Assembly (NCBI RefSeq): GCF_000472905.1
Contig: NZ_AXAR01000005.1
Coordinates: forward strand, 45,241 to 109,240
Source of the DNA: Alicyclobacillus pomorum DSM 14955
GTDB lineage: Bacteria; Bacillota; Bacilli; Alicyclobacillales; Alicyclobacillaceae
Direction: 5' to 3'
DNA length: 64,000 nt
In this document: positions 1 to 7,470 of the stretch, in pieces
Layout: each line of letters begins with the position of its first letter
Numbering within the stretch: the stretch's first letter is position 1
Notes under the pieces: generated by a model
Told to the model about the DNA's origin: nothing
The model's input: only the letters and a program-made list of their open reading frames with translations
The model's database searches: none
Program-made: the position numbers and the translations under genes

Positions 1-141
1 GGACGGAGACAAAGGCAGAACGGACGGAGACAAAGGCAGAACGGACGGAGACAAAGGCAGAACGGACGGAGACAGAACGGACGGGGACGAAGGTAGATCG
101 GAACGGGACGAGGGTAGTATGGACGGGAACGAAGACAGTAC
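1..141 (+). repeat. 21-bp tandem repeat array (about 7 units)
   Basis: The unit ggacggagacaaaggcagaac occurs three times exactly at 1-63. It is followed by a 15-bp short copy (64-78) and three diverged 21-bp copies (79-99, 100-120, 121-141). The period is a multiple of three and has no stop in two of the three plus frames, so it is most likely coding. One such frame ends at the TGA that overlaps the next gene. The array runs off the left edge, so the total copy number is unknown. Confidence 0.9.
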
Positions 142-182
142 GGACGCGGACAAAGGCACAAAGGAAGGGAGGCAACGAGTGA
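3..182 (+). CDS. repeat-encoded C-terminal tail of an upstream gene (5' partial)
   Basis: Reading from base 3, the repeat array gives TETKAER heptads that decay into a Thr/Lys/Arg-rich tail and stop at TGA 180-182. That TGA shares its A with the ATG of the next gene (TGATG), the usual signature of translationally coupled operon genes, and this is why I prefer this frame. The frame starting at base 2 is also open and runs straight into the glycosyltransferase, so an N-terminal extension of that protein cannot be excluded from this window alone. The body of the gene lies outside the window and its function is unknown. A second glycosyltransferase gene near 48.1 kb also ends in a repeat-encoded tail. 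Confidence 0.4.
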   Translation, partial: TETKAERTETKAERTETKAERTETERTGTKVDRNGTRVVWTGTKTVRTRTKAQRKGGNE

Positions 183-1321
183 TGAGAGTCTTGCTCATTG
201 TTACCGAAAAATTACCCGTTCCTCCGATTCGGGGTGGAGCGATTCAAACCTATATCGAAGGCGTCACAGCGTTCTTGGCGCAGCAACACGAGTTGACCAT
301 TTTGGGGATTCAGGACCCGGACCTGCCGACGGAAGCAGTTCGGAAGGGCGTCCGTTACGTGAGAATTCCAGGACGACTGTACGACCTGTACGAACAGGGG
401 GTTGTCGAATTCCTGAGCAATGAAAAACAGCCGTTTGACCTCATTCACATTTTCAATCGTCCGCGGATGGTGAATGCAGTCCGTCAGGTTGCACCGAATG
501 CACGGATTGTGCTCAGTATGCACAATGACATGTTTGTGCATGGAAAGATTACCCCGGACGAGGCGAAGAACGCCATCGAAAGCGTAGAGAGAATCGTAAC
601 CGTCAGTAACTACGTTGGGCAGCGGATTCTGGCAGATTATCCACAAGCCGAAAACAAGTTACGAACGATTTATTCGGGGGTCGATGTTGACCGGTACAGC
701 CCTCGAACACAAGATGCGGCGAGCGTTCGTAAAGAACTGCGCAAGTCATTCGAGATTGGAAATCGCGAAGTCGTTTTGTTTGTAGGGCGCCTTTCTCCGA
801 AAAAAGGAGCCGACATTTTGGTGCGCTCCATGTGGCACTTGGCCAAGTCCCATCGAAACACGGCTTTGGTTCTCGTTGGGAGCAAATGGTACAGCGACGA
901 CGAGATCACGGACTACGTTGCCTATGTGCGGGCGCTGGCTGCGCGCTGTCCCATTCCGGTGGTCACAACAGGATTTGTCGCACCGACCGAAGTGCACAAG
1001 TGGTTCTGGATTGGCGACGTGTTTGTCTGCCCGTCTCAGTGGGAGGAACCGCTGGCAAGAGTGCACTACGAGGCGATGGCGGCATGCCTGCCCATTGTGA
1101 CAACGGCGAGGGGCGGGAACCCAGAGATCATTGTTCCGGGCACGAACGGCGTCGTCGTGGATCAACCTGAGGATCCAAAGGCGCTCGCAAATCAGATAGG
1201 AAAGCTCTTGTCTGACAGTCAGTTGAGACAAACCATGGGACGAAACGGAAGAAGGCTTGCCAAGCAACACTACAAGTGGGATCGCGTAGCTCAGGACATC
1301 CTGGATGTCTGGGGGACCTAA
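182..1321 (+). CDS. GT4 glycosyltransferase, YtcC/CotSA-like
   Basis: This is a 379-residue retaining glycosyltransferase of the GT-B fold. The N-terminus MRVLLIVTEKLPVPP with the following GGAIQTY is the signature of the Bacillus spore-associated CotSA/YtcC group. The donor-site half holds VGRLSPKKG near residue 200 and the E-x7-E motif (EPLARVHYE) near residue 290. I place the start at ATG 182, preceded by AAGGAAGGGAGG; the frame is open further upstream through the repeats. It opens a run of co-directional sugar genes with the next start within or just past its stop. The likely role is transfer of a sugar, possibly a uronic acid derivative, to a spore-surface polymer. The acceptor is unknown. 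Confidence 0.85.
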   Translation: MRVLLIVTEKLPVPPIRGGAIQTYIEGVTAFLAQQHELTILGIQDPDLPTEAVRKGVRYVRIPGRLYDLYEQGVVEFLSNEKQPFDLIHIFNRPRMVNAVRQVAPNARIVLSMHNDMFVHGKITPDEAKNAIESVERIVTVSNYVGQRILADYPQAENKLRTIYSGVDVDRYSPRTQDAASVRKELRKSFEIGNREVVLFVGRLSPKKGADILVRSMWHLAKSHRNTALVLVGSKWYSDDEITDYVAYVRALAARCPIPVVTTGFVAPTEVHKWFWIGDVFVCPSQWEEPLARVHYEAMAACLPIVTTARGGNPEIIVPGTNGVVVDQPEDPKALANQIGKLLSDSQLRQTMGRNGRRLAKQHYKWDRVAQDILDVWGT

Positions 1322-1322
1322 A

Positions 1323-2267
1323 GTGGGCACGGTACTCGTCACCGGATGTGCAGGGTTTGTTGGCTCGCATCTCTGTGAAAGACTACTTTACGCAGGTGAG
1401 CAAGTCATCGGAATTGACGCGTTCAAGCCCAACTACGGACGGTGGGTGAAAGAGCGAAACCTATCGTTTCTGCGAGACCACCCAAATTTCACCTTTCTGG
1501 AGCAGGACCTGCTCAACTGTGATCTCCATGGTCTTCTACAAGGCGTTGACGTTGTGTATCACCAGGCCGCACTCCCCGGGGTGCGAACGAGTTGGGGACA
1601 TCAGTTTGTGGAGTACGTGGACCAGAATATTCTTGTCACACAGAAACTTCTGGATGCCGCAAAGGACGTCTCCCTGCAAAAAATCGTTTACGCCTCCTCG
1701 TCTTCTGTGTACGGGGGAGTGACCGGGCCTGTCGATGAAGAGGGGCCAACGCGACCTATTTCACCGTACGGCGTGACCAAGTTGTCTGCGGAGCAATTGT
1801 GCCAACTGTACGCCTACAACTTCGGTGTGCCGGTCGTCTCTCTTCGCTATTTCACCGTATTCGGTCCCCGGCAACGTCCTGACATGGCCATACATCGGTT
1901 TATTTATGCGGTGCTGCACGACGTTCCCATTACGGTGTACGGAAACGGCGAACAGACGCGCGATTTCACCTTTGTGGATGACGCCGTCGACGCCAACCTC
2001 ACTGCGGCCGCGACAAGTCGTTGGGGGACTGTGTTTAACATCGGCGGTGGGTGTCGCGCCAGCGTGAACGAACTGATTCAGCTGATAGAACAGTACACCG
2101 GGAAGCGGGCGATACGCCAGTACGTTCCCGAGCAACCCGGAGATCCCAAAGATACCTGGGCAGATGTGCGCAAGGCGAGACTGCAGTTGGGGTACACGCC
2201 AAAGTTCGATTTGGAAAAGGGAGTATATCTCCAAGTTCAAGACATGCGGTTACTCTACCGTTGTTGA
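1323..2267 (+). CDS. NAD-dependent nucleotide-sugar epimerase/dehydratase, YtcB-like
   Basis: This is an extended short-chain dehydrogenase of 314 residues. The NAD-binding loop TGCAGFVGSH is at the N-terminus and the catalytic Tyr-x3-Lys (YGVTK) near residue 150. The block GPRQRPDMAIHRFI resembles UDP-glucuronate/UDP-galacturonate 4-epimerases. GTG 1323 follows a GGGGG ribosome site, while ATG 1305, overlapping the previous gene, would add six residues. Its place between a GT4 gene and a UDP-glucose dehydrogenase matches the Bacillus subtilis ytcABC set. It probably interconverts the UDP-uronic acid made by the next enzyme. Exact substrate specificity cannot be read from the sequence. Confidence 0.85.
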   Translation: MGTVLVTGCAGFVGSHLCERLLYAGEQVIGIDAFKPNYGRWVKERNLSFLRDHPNFTFLEQDLLNCDLHGLLQGVDVVYHQAALPGVRTSWGHQFVEYVDQNILVTQKLLDAAKDVSLQKIVYASSSSVYGGVTGPVDEEGPTRPISPYGVTKLSAEQLCQLYAYNFGVPVVSLRYFTVFGPRQRPDMAIHRFIYAVLHDVPITVYGNGEQTRDFTFVDDAVDANLTAAATSRWGTVFNIGGGCRASVNELIQLIEQYTGKRAIRQYVPEQPGDPKDTWADVRKARLQLGYTPKFDLEKGVYLQVQDMRLLYRC

Positions 2268-2435
2268 TGCAGGTCTGTCTTCAGGTCGCTTTCGAAGTTC
2301 GGCCGAATTTCGGGCGCAAGAAGATGGTCAAAAGGCCACTCGGCTCTTGTACCCTTGCCGTGCCTTCGCTGCGTAGGCATTCATATTTCTACGAGTATGA
2401 ACTTGCGAAGACAGAAACGGCAAGAGGTGCGGCAA

Positions 2436-3755
2436 ATGAACATTGCTGTCATTGGCACGGGGTACGTTGGGGTCAGTACTTCCGTGTCGTTTGCAAAGTG
2501 GGGGCACGACGTCGTCGGAGTGGACGTTGACGAGCACAAAATCAAGCTACTGGAGGCTGGAACTCCTCCATTTTACGAAGAAGGCCTGGAAGACGAGTTG
2601 CAAATGTTGCGTAAAAACGGGAAGTTGAGCTTCACCACGTCGCTCGAAGAAGCAGTCGCAGGTAGTGAGATCCTGTACGTCACCGTGGGTACACCGTCTG
2701 ACGCCGACGGTGTCGCAGATTTGTCTTACGTGAGAGCCGTTATCCGACAAATTGGAACAGTCATGAATGCCTACAGGCTGGTTGTCGTGAAGAGCACAGT
2801 GCCGGTGGGAACCACCGATGAAGTGCGTCGCATCATTCGCGCAGAACTGGAGAATCGTGGGGTGAATTTTTCGTTTGACGTCGCTTCCAACCCGGAGTTT
2901 TTACGAGAAGGAAGAGCGCTCGAGGACGCCTTGTCCCCGGAGCGAATTGTCATTGGATGTGAATCCCCAAAAGCGATTCGTATGCTGCGCCAGATTTATG
3001 AAGAGGTGTCGAGCCCTGTTCTGTGTACCACAATCCGCAACGCAGAGATGATTAAGTACGCATCCAACGCATTTCTGGCCACGAAAATCTCGTTTGTCAA
3101 CGAATTGGCGCGATTGTGTGAGAGAACCGGAGCGGACATCGCCGACGTTGCTCGAGGGATGGGCATGGATTCGCGTATTGGATTTAAATTTCTGAACGCC
3201 GGGATTGGGTACGGCGGTTCCTGTTTCCCGAAGGATGTGAAGGCATTGATCCGGTTGGGCGGCGAACATGGAATCTCCATGCAGCTCTTGCAAAAAGTCC
3301 AGGAGGTCAACCAGACACAGGTCACCTGGTTTATGGGCAAAGTCAAGAACCGACTCCATGACCTGGCCGGAAAACGAATTGCCATTCTTGGACTCACATT
3401 CAAGCCCAATACGGATGACATACGTGAAGCACCTGCATTACGCGTTATCCCTTTGCTGTTGGAGCGACAGGCCGTGATTTCTGCTTACGATCCGAAAGGT
3501 ACAATCCACACGAAACCGATATTTACGGACATTGATTACGCGGACTCGCCATATGAGGCCGTTCGCGGGGCGGATGCCATCCTTTTGTTGACCGAATGGC
3601 CGGAGATCTTGGAAATGGATTGGCGACAGGTAAAACAGTTGGCCAGCGGCCCATTTCTATTCGATGCCAGAAACGCTTTAGATCCTCAACAAATGCATGC
3701 GCTCGGTTTTCAATACATGGGGATAGGGCGGCATGCAGCTTTCGATGGGAGGTGA
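2436..3755 (+). CDS. UDP-glucose 6-dehydrogenase, YtcA/TuaD-like
   Basis: This is a 439-residue enzyme oxidising UDP-glucose to UDP-glucuronate with two NAD+. It begins MNIAVIGTGYVGVSTSVSFA (Rossmann loop). Further on are NPEFLREG, the nucleophile Cys263 in GYGGSCFPKD, and the C-terminal half with GLTFKPNTDDIREAP, so all three domains and the usual length are present. ATG 2436 follows AAGAGGTG; upstream in-frame codons lack a ribosome site. A 168-bp gap separates it from the epimerase gene, with no clear terminator in it, so co-transcription is likely. In the ytc cluster of B. subtilis the equivalent gene serves spore-surface polysaccharide synthesis; that role here is inferred. Confidence 0.92.
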   Translation: MNIAVIGTGYVGVSTSVSFAKWGHDVVGVDVDEHKIKLLEAGTPPFYEEGLEDELQMLRKNGKLSFTTSLEEAVAGSEILYVTVGTPSDADGVADLSYVRAVIRQIGTVMNAYRLVVVKSTVPVGTTDEVRRIIRAELENRGVNFSFDVASNPEFLREGRALEDALSPERIVIGCESPKAIRMLRQIYEEVSSPVLCTTIRNAEMIKYASNAFLATKISFVNELARLCERTGADIADVARGMGMDSRIGFKFLNAGIGYGGSCFPKDVKALIRLGGEHGISMQLLQKVQEVNQTQVTWFMGKVKNRLHDLAGKRIAILGLTFKPNTDDIREAPALRVIPLLLERQAVISAYDPKGTIHTKPIFTDIDYADSPYEAVRGADAILLLTEWPEILEMDWRQVKQLASGPFLFDARNALDPQQMHALGFQYMGIGRHAAFDGR

Positions 3756-3764
3756 GGGCGCATT

Positions 3765-4778
3765 ATGAAAGGAGTCATTCTCTGCGCAGGAAGAGGTACT
3801 CGCTTGCAACCTTTTTCCTTTTCTCTTCCGAAAACGTTGCTGCCCGTGGCGAATCAACCAGTCATTGATTATTGCATCGAGAAATTCGTCAACGCGGACA
3901 TTCGCGAAATTGGCGTTGTTCTCAACCCGGGGCAAAGAGATGTCGCAGACTGTCTGTCGAAGTACACCGAACTCGACATTCAGTTGTTTTTTCAAAAGCA
4001 GCCACGCGGTATCGCCGATGCCATCAAAATGGCGCGTTCATTCGTAGGCGCTGATTCGTTTCTTGTGCTCCTTGGTGACAACCTGGTGGAGGAACCGCTG
4101 GTGACGACTCTAGACGCATTTTCTGGTCATTCCAGCGCCATTCTGTTGGCCCACGTGGAGAATCCATCCGACTACGGCGTTGCAAGTTTGGATCAAGACC
4201 GGGTGGTCAAGGTGGAGGAAAAGCCGAAGAAACCGCAGAGCAACCTCGCCATTGTCGGCATCTACGCTTTTACGCCGGACATCTTTGAGGCGATTGACGA
4301 CATTCGACCGTCGGCACGTGGCGAATACGAGATTACCGAGGCCATCCAGTGGTTGATAGACCACGGACAGGGCGTTTCCTACGCAGTCACATCAAATCCA
4401 TTTTTTGACGTGGGAACGGTGGAGCGGTGGTTGGAAGCGAACCGTTGGCTCCTTCGTGAACGGTTTGGACACGACGTGTTCGTCGGCAACAATACGCATT
4501 TGGAAAATTGCACGCTCAAGGGCCCGCTGGTGATAGGGGACAACTGCGTGATGAAGGATACGACGTTAGGCCCATATGTGTCCATTCAGGACGGCAGTAC
4601 GCTCGTCAATTGTTCGTTGACCAACAGTATCTGTCTGTCTCGCTCTACGCTGCAAAACATCAAGTTGCCAATTGTGTCAAGCATATTCGGGAGAGACTCC
4701 AGGTTCGAACTGGATCCCGGGATAGATACAGAGTTGCGCTGCATCGTCAGTGACAAGTCGCGGGTAGCACCGCACTAG
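3765..4778 (+). CDS. sugar-1-phosphate nucleotidyltransferase with left-handed beta-helix tail
   Basis: This is a 337-residue nucleotidyltransferase. The first strand-loop MKGVILCAGRGTRLQPFS has the G-x-G-T-R-x2-P signature, followed by PKTLLPVANQPVI and the metal-binding LLGDN. The C-terminal third (from about residue 240) is hexapeptide-like, with repeated I/L-x4-G spacing. This is the RmlA-long/GlmU-like layout and implies a trimer. It starts 9 bp after the dehydrogenase stop with AAAGGAG-type spacing, so it is operonic. It supplies an NDP-sugar to the cluster. Whether that is dTDP-glucose, UDP-glucose or another sugar cannot be told. Confidence 0.85.
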   Translation: MKGVILCAGRGTRLQPFSFSLPKTLLPVANQPVIDYCIEKFVNADIREIGVVLNPGQRDVADCLSKYTELDIQLFFQKQPRGIADAIKMARSFVGADSFLVLLGDNLVEEPLVTTLDAFSGHSSAILLAHVENPSDYGVASLDQDRVVKVEEKPKKPQSNLAIVGIYAFTPDIFEAIDDIRPSARGEYEITEAIQWLIDHGQGVSYAVTSNPFFDVGTVERWLEANRWLLRERFGHDVFVGNNTHLENCTLKGPLVIGDNCVMKDTTLGPYVSIQDGSTLVNCSLTNSICLSRSTLQNIKLPIVSSIFGRDSRFELDPGIDTELRCIVSDKSRVAPH

Positions 4779-4835
4779 GCCCCGTTCGCGTGGTGGGCCA
4801 CTGTATCAGGCAATTCGCCAAGTAGCCGCTGGGAT

Positions 4836-6110
4836 TTGCCTCATACCGTACGTGAGGGAGTGGGGGAGCTGAAAACGCTAATATTTTTGGGATGTACAAA
4901 ATCTGGTTCCAGCAAGGACGCCATCGAGGCGGCCAAACAGTTGGGCTTTTACAATATTCTCTTTACAAACCGCAAAAGTTTCTTGGAGAGACGAGGAGCG
5001 TTTCCCCATGTGGACAAGATGATTCTTGTGAACCTCGACAATCGCGATGCCATTCTGGCCAAACTTGACAAGTTGCAGTCCAACGGCGCGGACATCCGAG
5101 CGATTGTCAGTTTCATGGATTCCTACGTCTCGTTGGCTGCCAACCTTGGAGAGCAACTGGGTTTGCCGACGCAGTCCGGGGAAGCCATTGACCTGGTGCA
5201 GAACAAGATTGCGTTCCGAGAGTCACTCCAGGACACACAGTATTCGGTGCCCTTTCAAATCATACACGACGACAGTGAGGATACCGCACTCGACCTCAAT
5301 CTGCCGGTGGTTGTAAAATCACCCCGTTCCACAGGGTCGAAAGACGTGCTATTAGCCACCAGTCATGGCGACTTCAGGAAACACGTTGAATACCTGCAGA
5401 CCAAATACCCGGATCATGAGATCTTGGTTGAGGAATACATCATCGGTCAGCAGTACCTCGCGGAAGTGCTGGTTCACGATGGAATTCCTCATGTCGTTGC
5501 CATCGTCGAACAATCCATCACCCTGGACGAGCGATTTATCGTCACCGGCTACTGTGTACTGCCGACGTTGCCATCAGGTTTGATGGATCAGGTTCAGGAA
5601 ATGGTCAACACGGTACGAGAACTGATTGGAATGCAGGTGGGGGCCTTCCATGTGGAGTTTAAGGTGTCACAAAGGGGATGTAAGATTATAGAGGTCAATC
5701 CTCGCATTTCGGGCGCGGCGATGAATCGGATGATCTCTTATGCTTTTGGTATCAACCTCGTCAAGGAGACGATTCGATCCTTGTTTGGAGAGAAACCCGA
5801 CCTCATGCGCCAGAAGGAAAACTTTGTGTATACGCAGTACGTCACGGCAAAGCAATGCGGCGTCCTCACCAAAGCAACGGGGAAAGTTCAGGCCATGCGC
5901 GTGCCTTTCGTGCAGGAAGTGTTTATCATACAGCGCAAGAATGCCATCTTGTCCACACCTTTCTCCATGGGGCATCGTTATGCGTACGTCATCGCCGCGG
6001 CGGATTCCGCCCGTGAGGCAAAGACGGCTGCCATGCAGGCCGCAGCGCGCATACACTTCCACATTCGTCTTGCGAAATACGACGGATCTCGAAAGATGGG
6101 GAAACGGTAG
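4836..6110 (+). CDS. ATP-grasp ligase of the spore-surface sugar cluster
   Basis: This is a 424-residue ATP-grasp protein. The N-terminal Rossmann-like domain starts LIFLGCTKSGSSKDAIEAA. The ATP-grasp fold holds VVVKSPRSTGSKDV, then EILVEEYIIGQQYLAEV, and the metal site EVNPRISGAAM near residue 290. Such enzymes join a carboxylate to an amine through an acyl-phosphate, as in BacD-like ligases and carbamoyl-phosphate synthase. The start is uncertain: TTG 4836 gives the longest form, while GTG 4860 lies beside GAGGGA. Placement after the nucleotide-sugar genes suggests it modifies a sugar or a small precursor in the same pathway. I do not recognise its specific substrate. Confidence 0.75.
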   Translation: MPHTVREGVGELKTLIFLGCTKSGSSKDAIEAAKQLGFYNILFTNRKSFLERRGAFPHVDKMILVNLDNRDAILAKLDKLQSNGADIRAIVSFMDSYVSLAANLGEQLGLPTQSGEAIDLVQNKIAFRESLQDTQYSVPFQIIHDDSEDTALDLNLPVVVKSPRSTGSKDVLLATSHGDFRKHVEYLQTKYPDHEILVEEYIIGQQYLAEVLVHDGIPHVVAIVEQSITLDERFIVTGYCVLPTLPSGLMDQVQEMVNTVRELIGMQVGAFHVEFKVSQRGCKIIEVNPRISGAAMNRMISYAFGINLVKETIRSLFGEKPDLMRQKENFVYTQYVTAKQCGVLTKATGKVQAMRVPFVQEVFIIQRKNAILSTPFSMGHRYAYVIAAADSAREAKTAAMQAAARIHFHIRLAKYDGSRKMGKR

Positions 6111-6125
6111 ATCATCCAGAGGAAA

Positions 6126-6266
6126 ATGGGTCATGCGACGACGCACAAACCGAATGACATTCAAAAGAAGATGCAGTATGTTCAGTTGATCCACAAGTTT
6201 GACAGGCTGAACGCTTGGTCCAATTTGTGGGTCAACTTTTACACATCAGGCCGACGTATAATCTGA
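6126..6266 (+). CDS. putative 46-residue peptide after the ATP-grasp gene
   Basis: ATG 6126 follows CAGAGGAAA and opens a 46-codon frame ending at TGA 6264-6266, beginning 15 bp after the ATP-grasp stop. The peptide is basic and aromatic: MGHATTHKPNDIQKKMQYVQ, then a segment with three Trp/Phe-rich turns, ending RRII. It has no signal peptide or membrane segment. The stop overlaps the likely -10 box of the downstream oxidase gene. Spacing and ribosome site favour a real gene, but the length is short enough to be chance. Confidence 0.3.
   Translation: MGHATTHKPNDIQKKMQYVQLIHKFDRLNAWSNLWVNFYTSGRRII
6257..6262 (+). promoter_or_regulatory. candidate -10 box for the R2lox gene
   Basis: TATAAT lies 128 bp before the oxidase start. 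No good -35 hexamer is seen at 16-18 bp, the best being TCAACT at 19 bp, so the call is weak. Confidence 0.3.
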
Positions 6267-6390
6267 ATGAAACGAATATATTTTCAATGGTGCTGGGGAA
6301 AAGGACAGCGGAAGATTTGAATATGACCAGAACGGCAGGTCTCGCTTACATTCGAACGACTGGTCGTTTCGTGGATGAGGAGGATGATGC

Positions 6391-7281
6391 ATGGTACATG
6401 AATCGTTCGCGACAACCACGCGCGGATTGCGGCAGGACACATTACCTTATCGATTGTTTCAGAAGGCAAAGAAGTTGGGAGGATGGGACCCCAACGACAT
6501 TGATTTCAGTCAGGATATCGTCGACTGGAATTCCCTGACCGAGGTCCAACGCGCGGGGACGCTGCGTTTGCTGGCACAGTTCCAGGCAGGCGAAGAGGCT
6601 GTGACCTTGGATCTGTTGCCCTTGATCATGGCGATTGCGAAAGAAGGCCGACTTGAAGAGGAGATGTTCCTCACGACATTCCTGTTTGAGGAAGCGAAAC
6701 ACACCGAATTCTTTCGCTTACTGCTGAACGCGCTCGGAGTGACTGAGGACCTCACGCAATACCACTCTCCAACCTATCGGAAGATATTCTACGAAATTCT
6801 GCCGGAAAGCATGAATCGGTTGCTTACGGATCAGTCTCCGGAGGCCATCGCCGACGCTTCTGTCGTGTACAACATGTTCGTGGAAGGTGTTCTTGCGGAA
6901 ACGGGCTACTGGTCCTTCTACGAAGGTCTTCATAAGACGGGCAAAATGCCGGGATTGATGAAAGGGATTGGCTATTTGAAGCGGGATGAATCTCGCCACA
7001 TTGGCTATGGAACGTTTTTGCTGCAGCGGTTGATTTGCGAACATCCACCGCTGTTCGAGCGGATGGTCAATCGTCTGCAGCAGTTGGCGCCGCTGTCTCT
7101 CGCGTTGAACCAAGAAGGAGCACAAGGGAATGAGGGGAGCCCCTTTGGTGTTCCTGCGGAGGCGGTGATTCAATTCTCCATGACGCAGATTCACGCGCGG
7201 ATAGATGTACTCAAGAGGGCGCTGGGCAAGAGTATCGATGAGATCTACCGGATACCAGAGGCGGTTGTCGGCGTGGAGTAA
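6391..7281 (+). CDS. R2-like ligand-binding oxidase (R2lox)
   Basis: This is a 296-residue ferritin-fold protein of the ribonucleotide reductase R2 superfamily. The metal ligands expected for the Mn/Fe R2lox site are all present: Glu68, Glu101, His104, Glu165, Glu200 and His203 (motifs GEEAV, FEEAKH, VEGV, DESRH). Val71 and Tyr160 are at the positions that form the Val-Tyr ether crosslink in the Geobacillus and Mycobacterium proteins. This crosslink pair separates it from true R2 subunits, and no nrdE partner is nearby. ATG 6391 follows GAGGAGG. It is probably monocistronic, with a terminator at 7346. The physiological substrate of the family is unknown; a long-chain fatty acid ligand is typical. 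Confidence 0.9.
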   Translation: MVHESFATTTRGLRQDTLPYRLFQKAKKLGGWDPNDIDFSQDIVDWNSLTEVQRAGTLRLLAQFQAGEEAVTLDLLPLIMAIAKEGRLEEEMFLTTFLFEEAKHTEFFRLLLNALGVTEDLTQYHSPTYRKIFYEILPESMNRLLTDQSPEAIADASVVYNMFVEGVLAETGYWSFYEGLHKTGKMPGLMKGIGYLKRDESRHIGYGTFLLQRLICEHPPLFERMVNRLQQLAPLSLALNQEGAQGNEGSPFGVPAEAVIQFSMTQIHARIDVLKRALGKSIDEIYRIPEAVVGVE

Positions 7282-7345
7282 CAGATTCGTGGGTGTGGTC
7301 CAACCGAACCCGCGTGGCTCGCGTCTCAACACAAGTTGTCAAAGG

Positions 7346-7383
7346 GATGGATACGTCGTGAGGCCAACGTATCCATTCTTTTT
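7346..7383 (+). terminator. terminator after the R2lox gene
   Basis: GATGGATACGT pairs with ACGTATCCATT across a 10-nt loop and is followed by CTTTTT. Confidence 0.8.
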
Positions 7384-7470
7384 ATGCAGGCTGCAGCCAC
7401 TAAACATGTGGCATACACGTCCCCTGGCTATATGGCTGGATGATCTCAGGTGCCCCATACACTGGACGAT

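Noticed and set aside
1-141. Repeat array considered as CRISPR
   Set aside because: Units are directly abutting with no spacers, and they encode an open frame.
4695-4715. tRNA T-arm-like GGTTCGAAC
   Set aside because: It lies inside the nucleotidyltransferase coding region, with no acceptor or anticodon arm around it.
6215-6538. 107-codon plus-strand frame before R2lox
   Set aside because: It overlaps the well-supported R2lox start by 148 bp in another frame and lacks a ribosome site.
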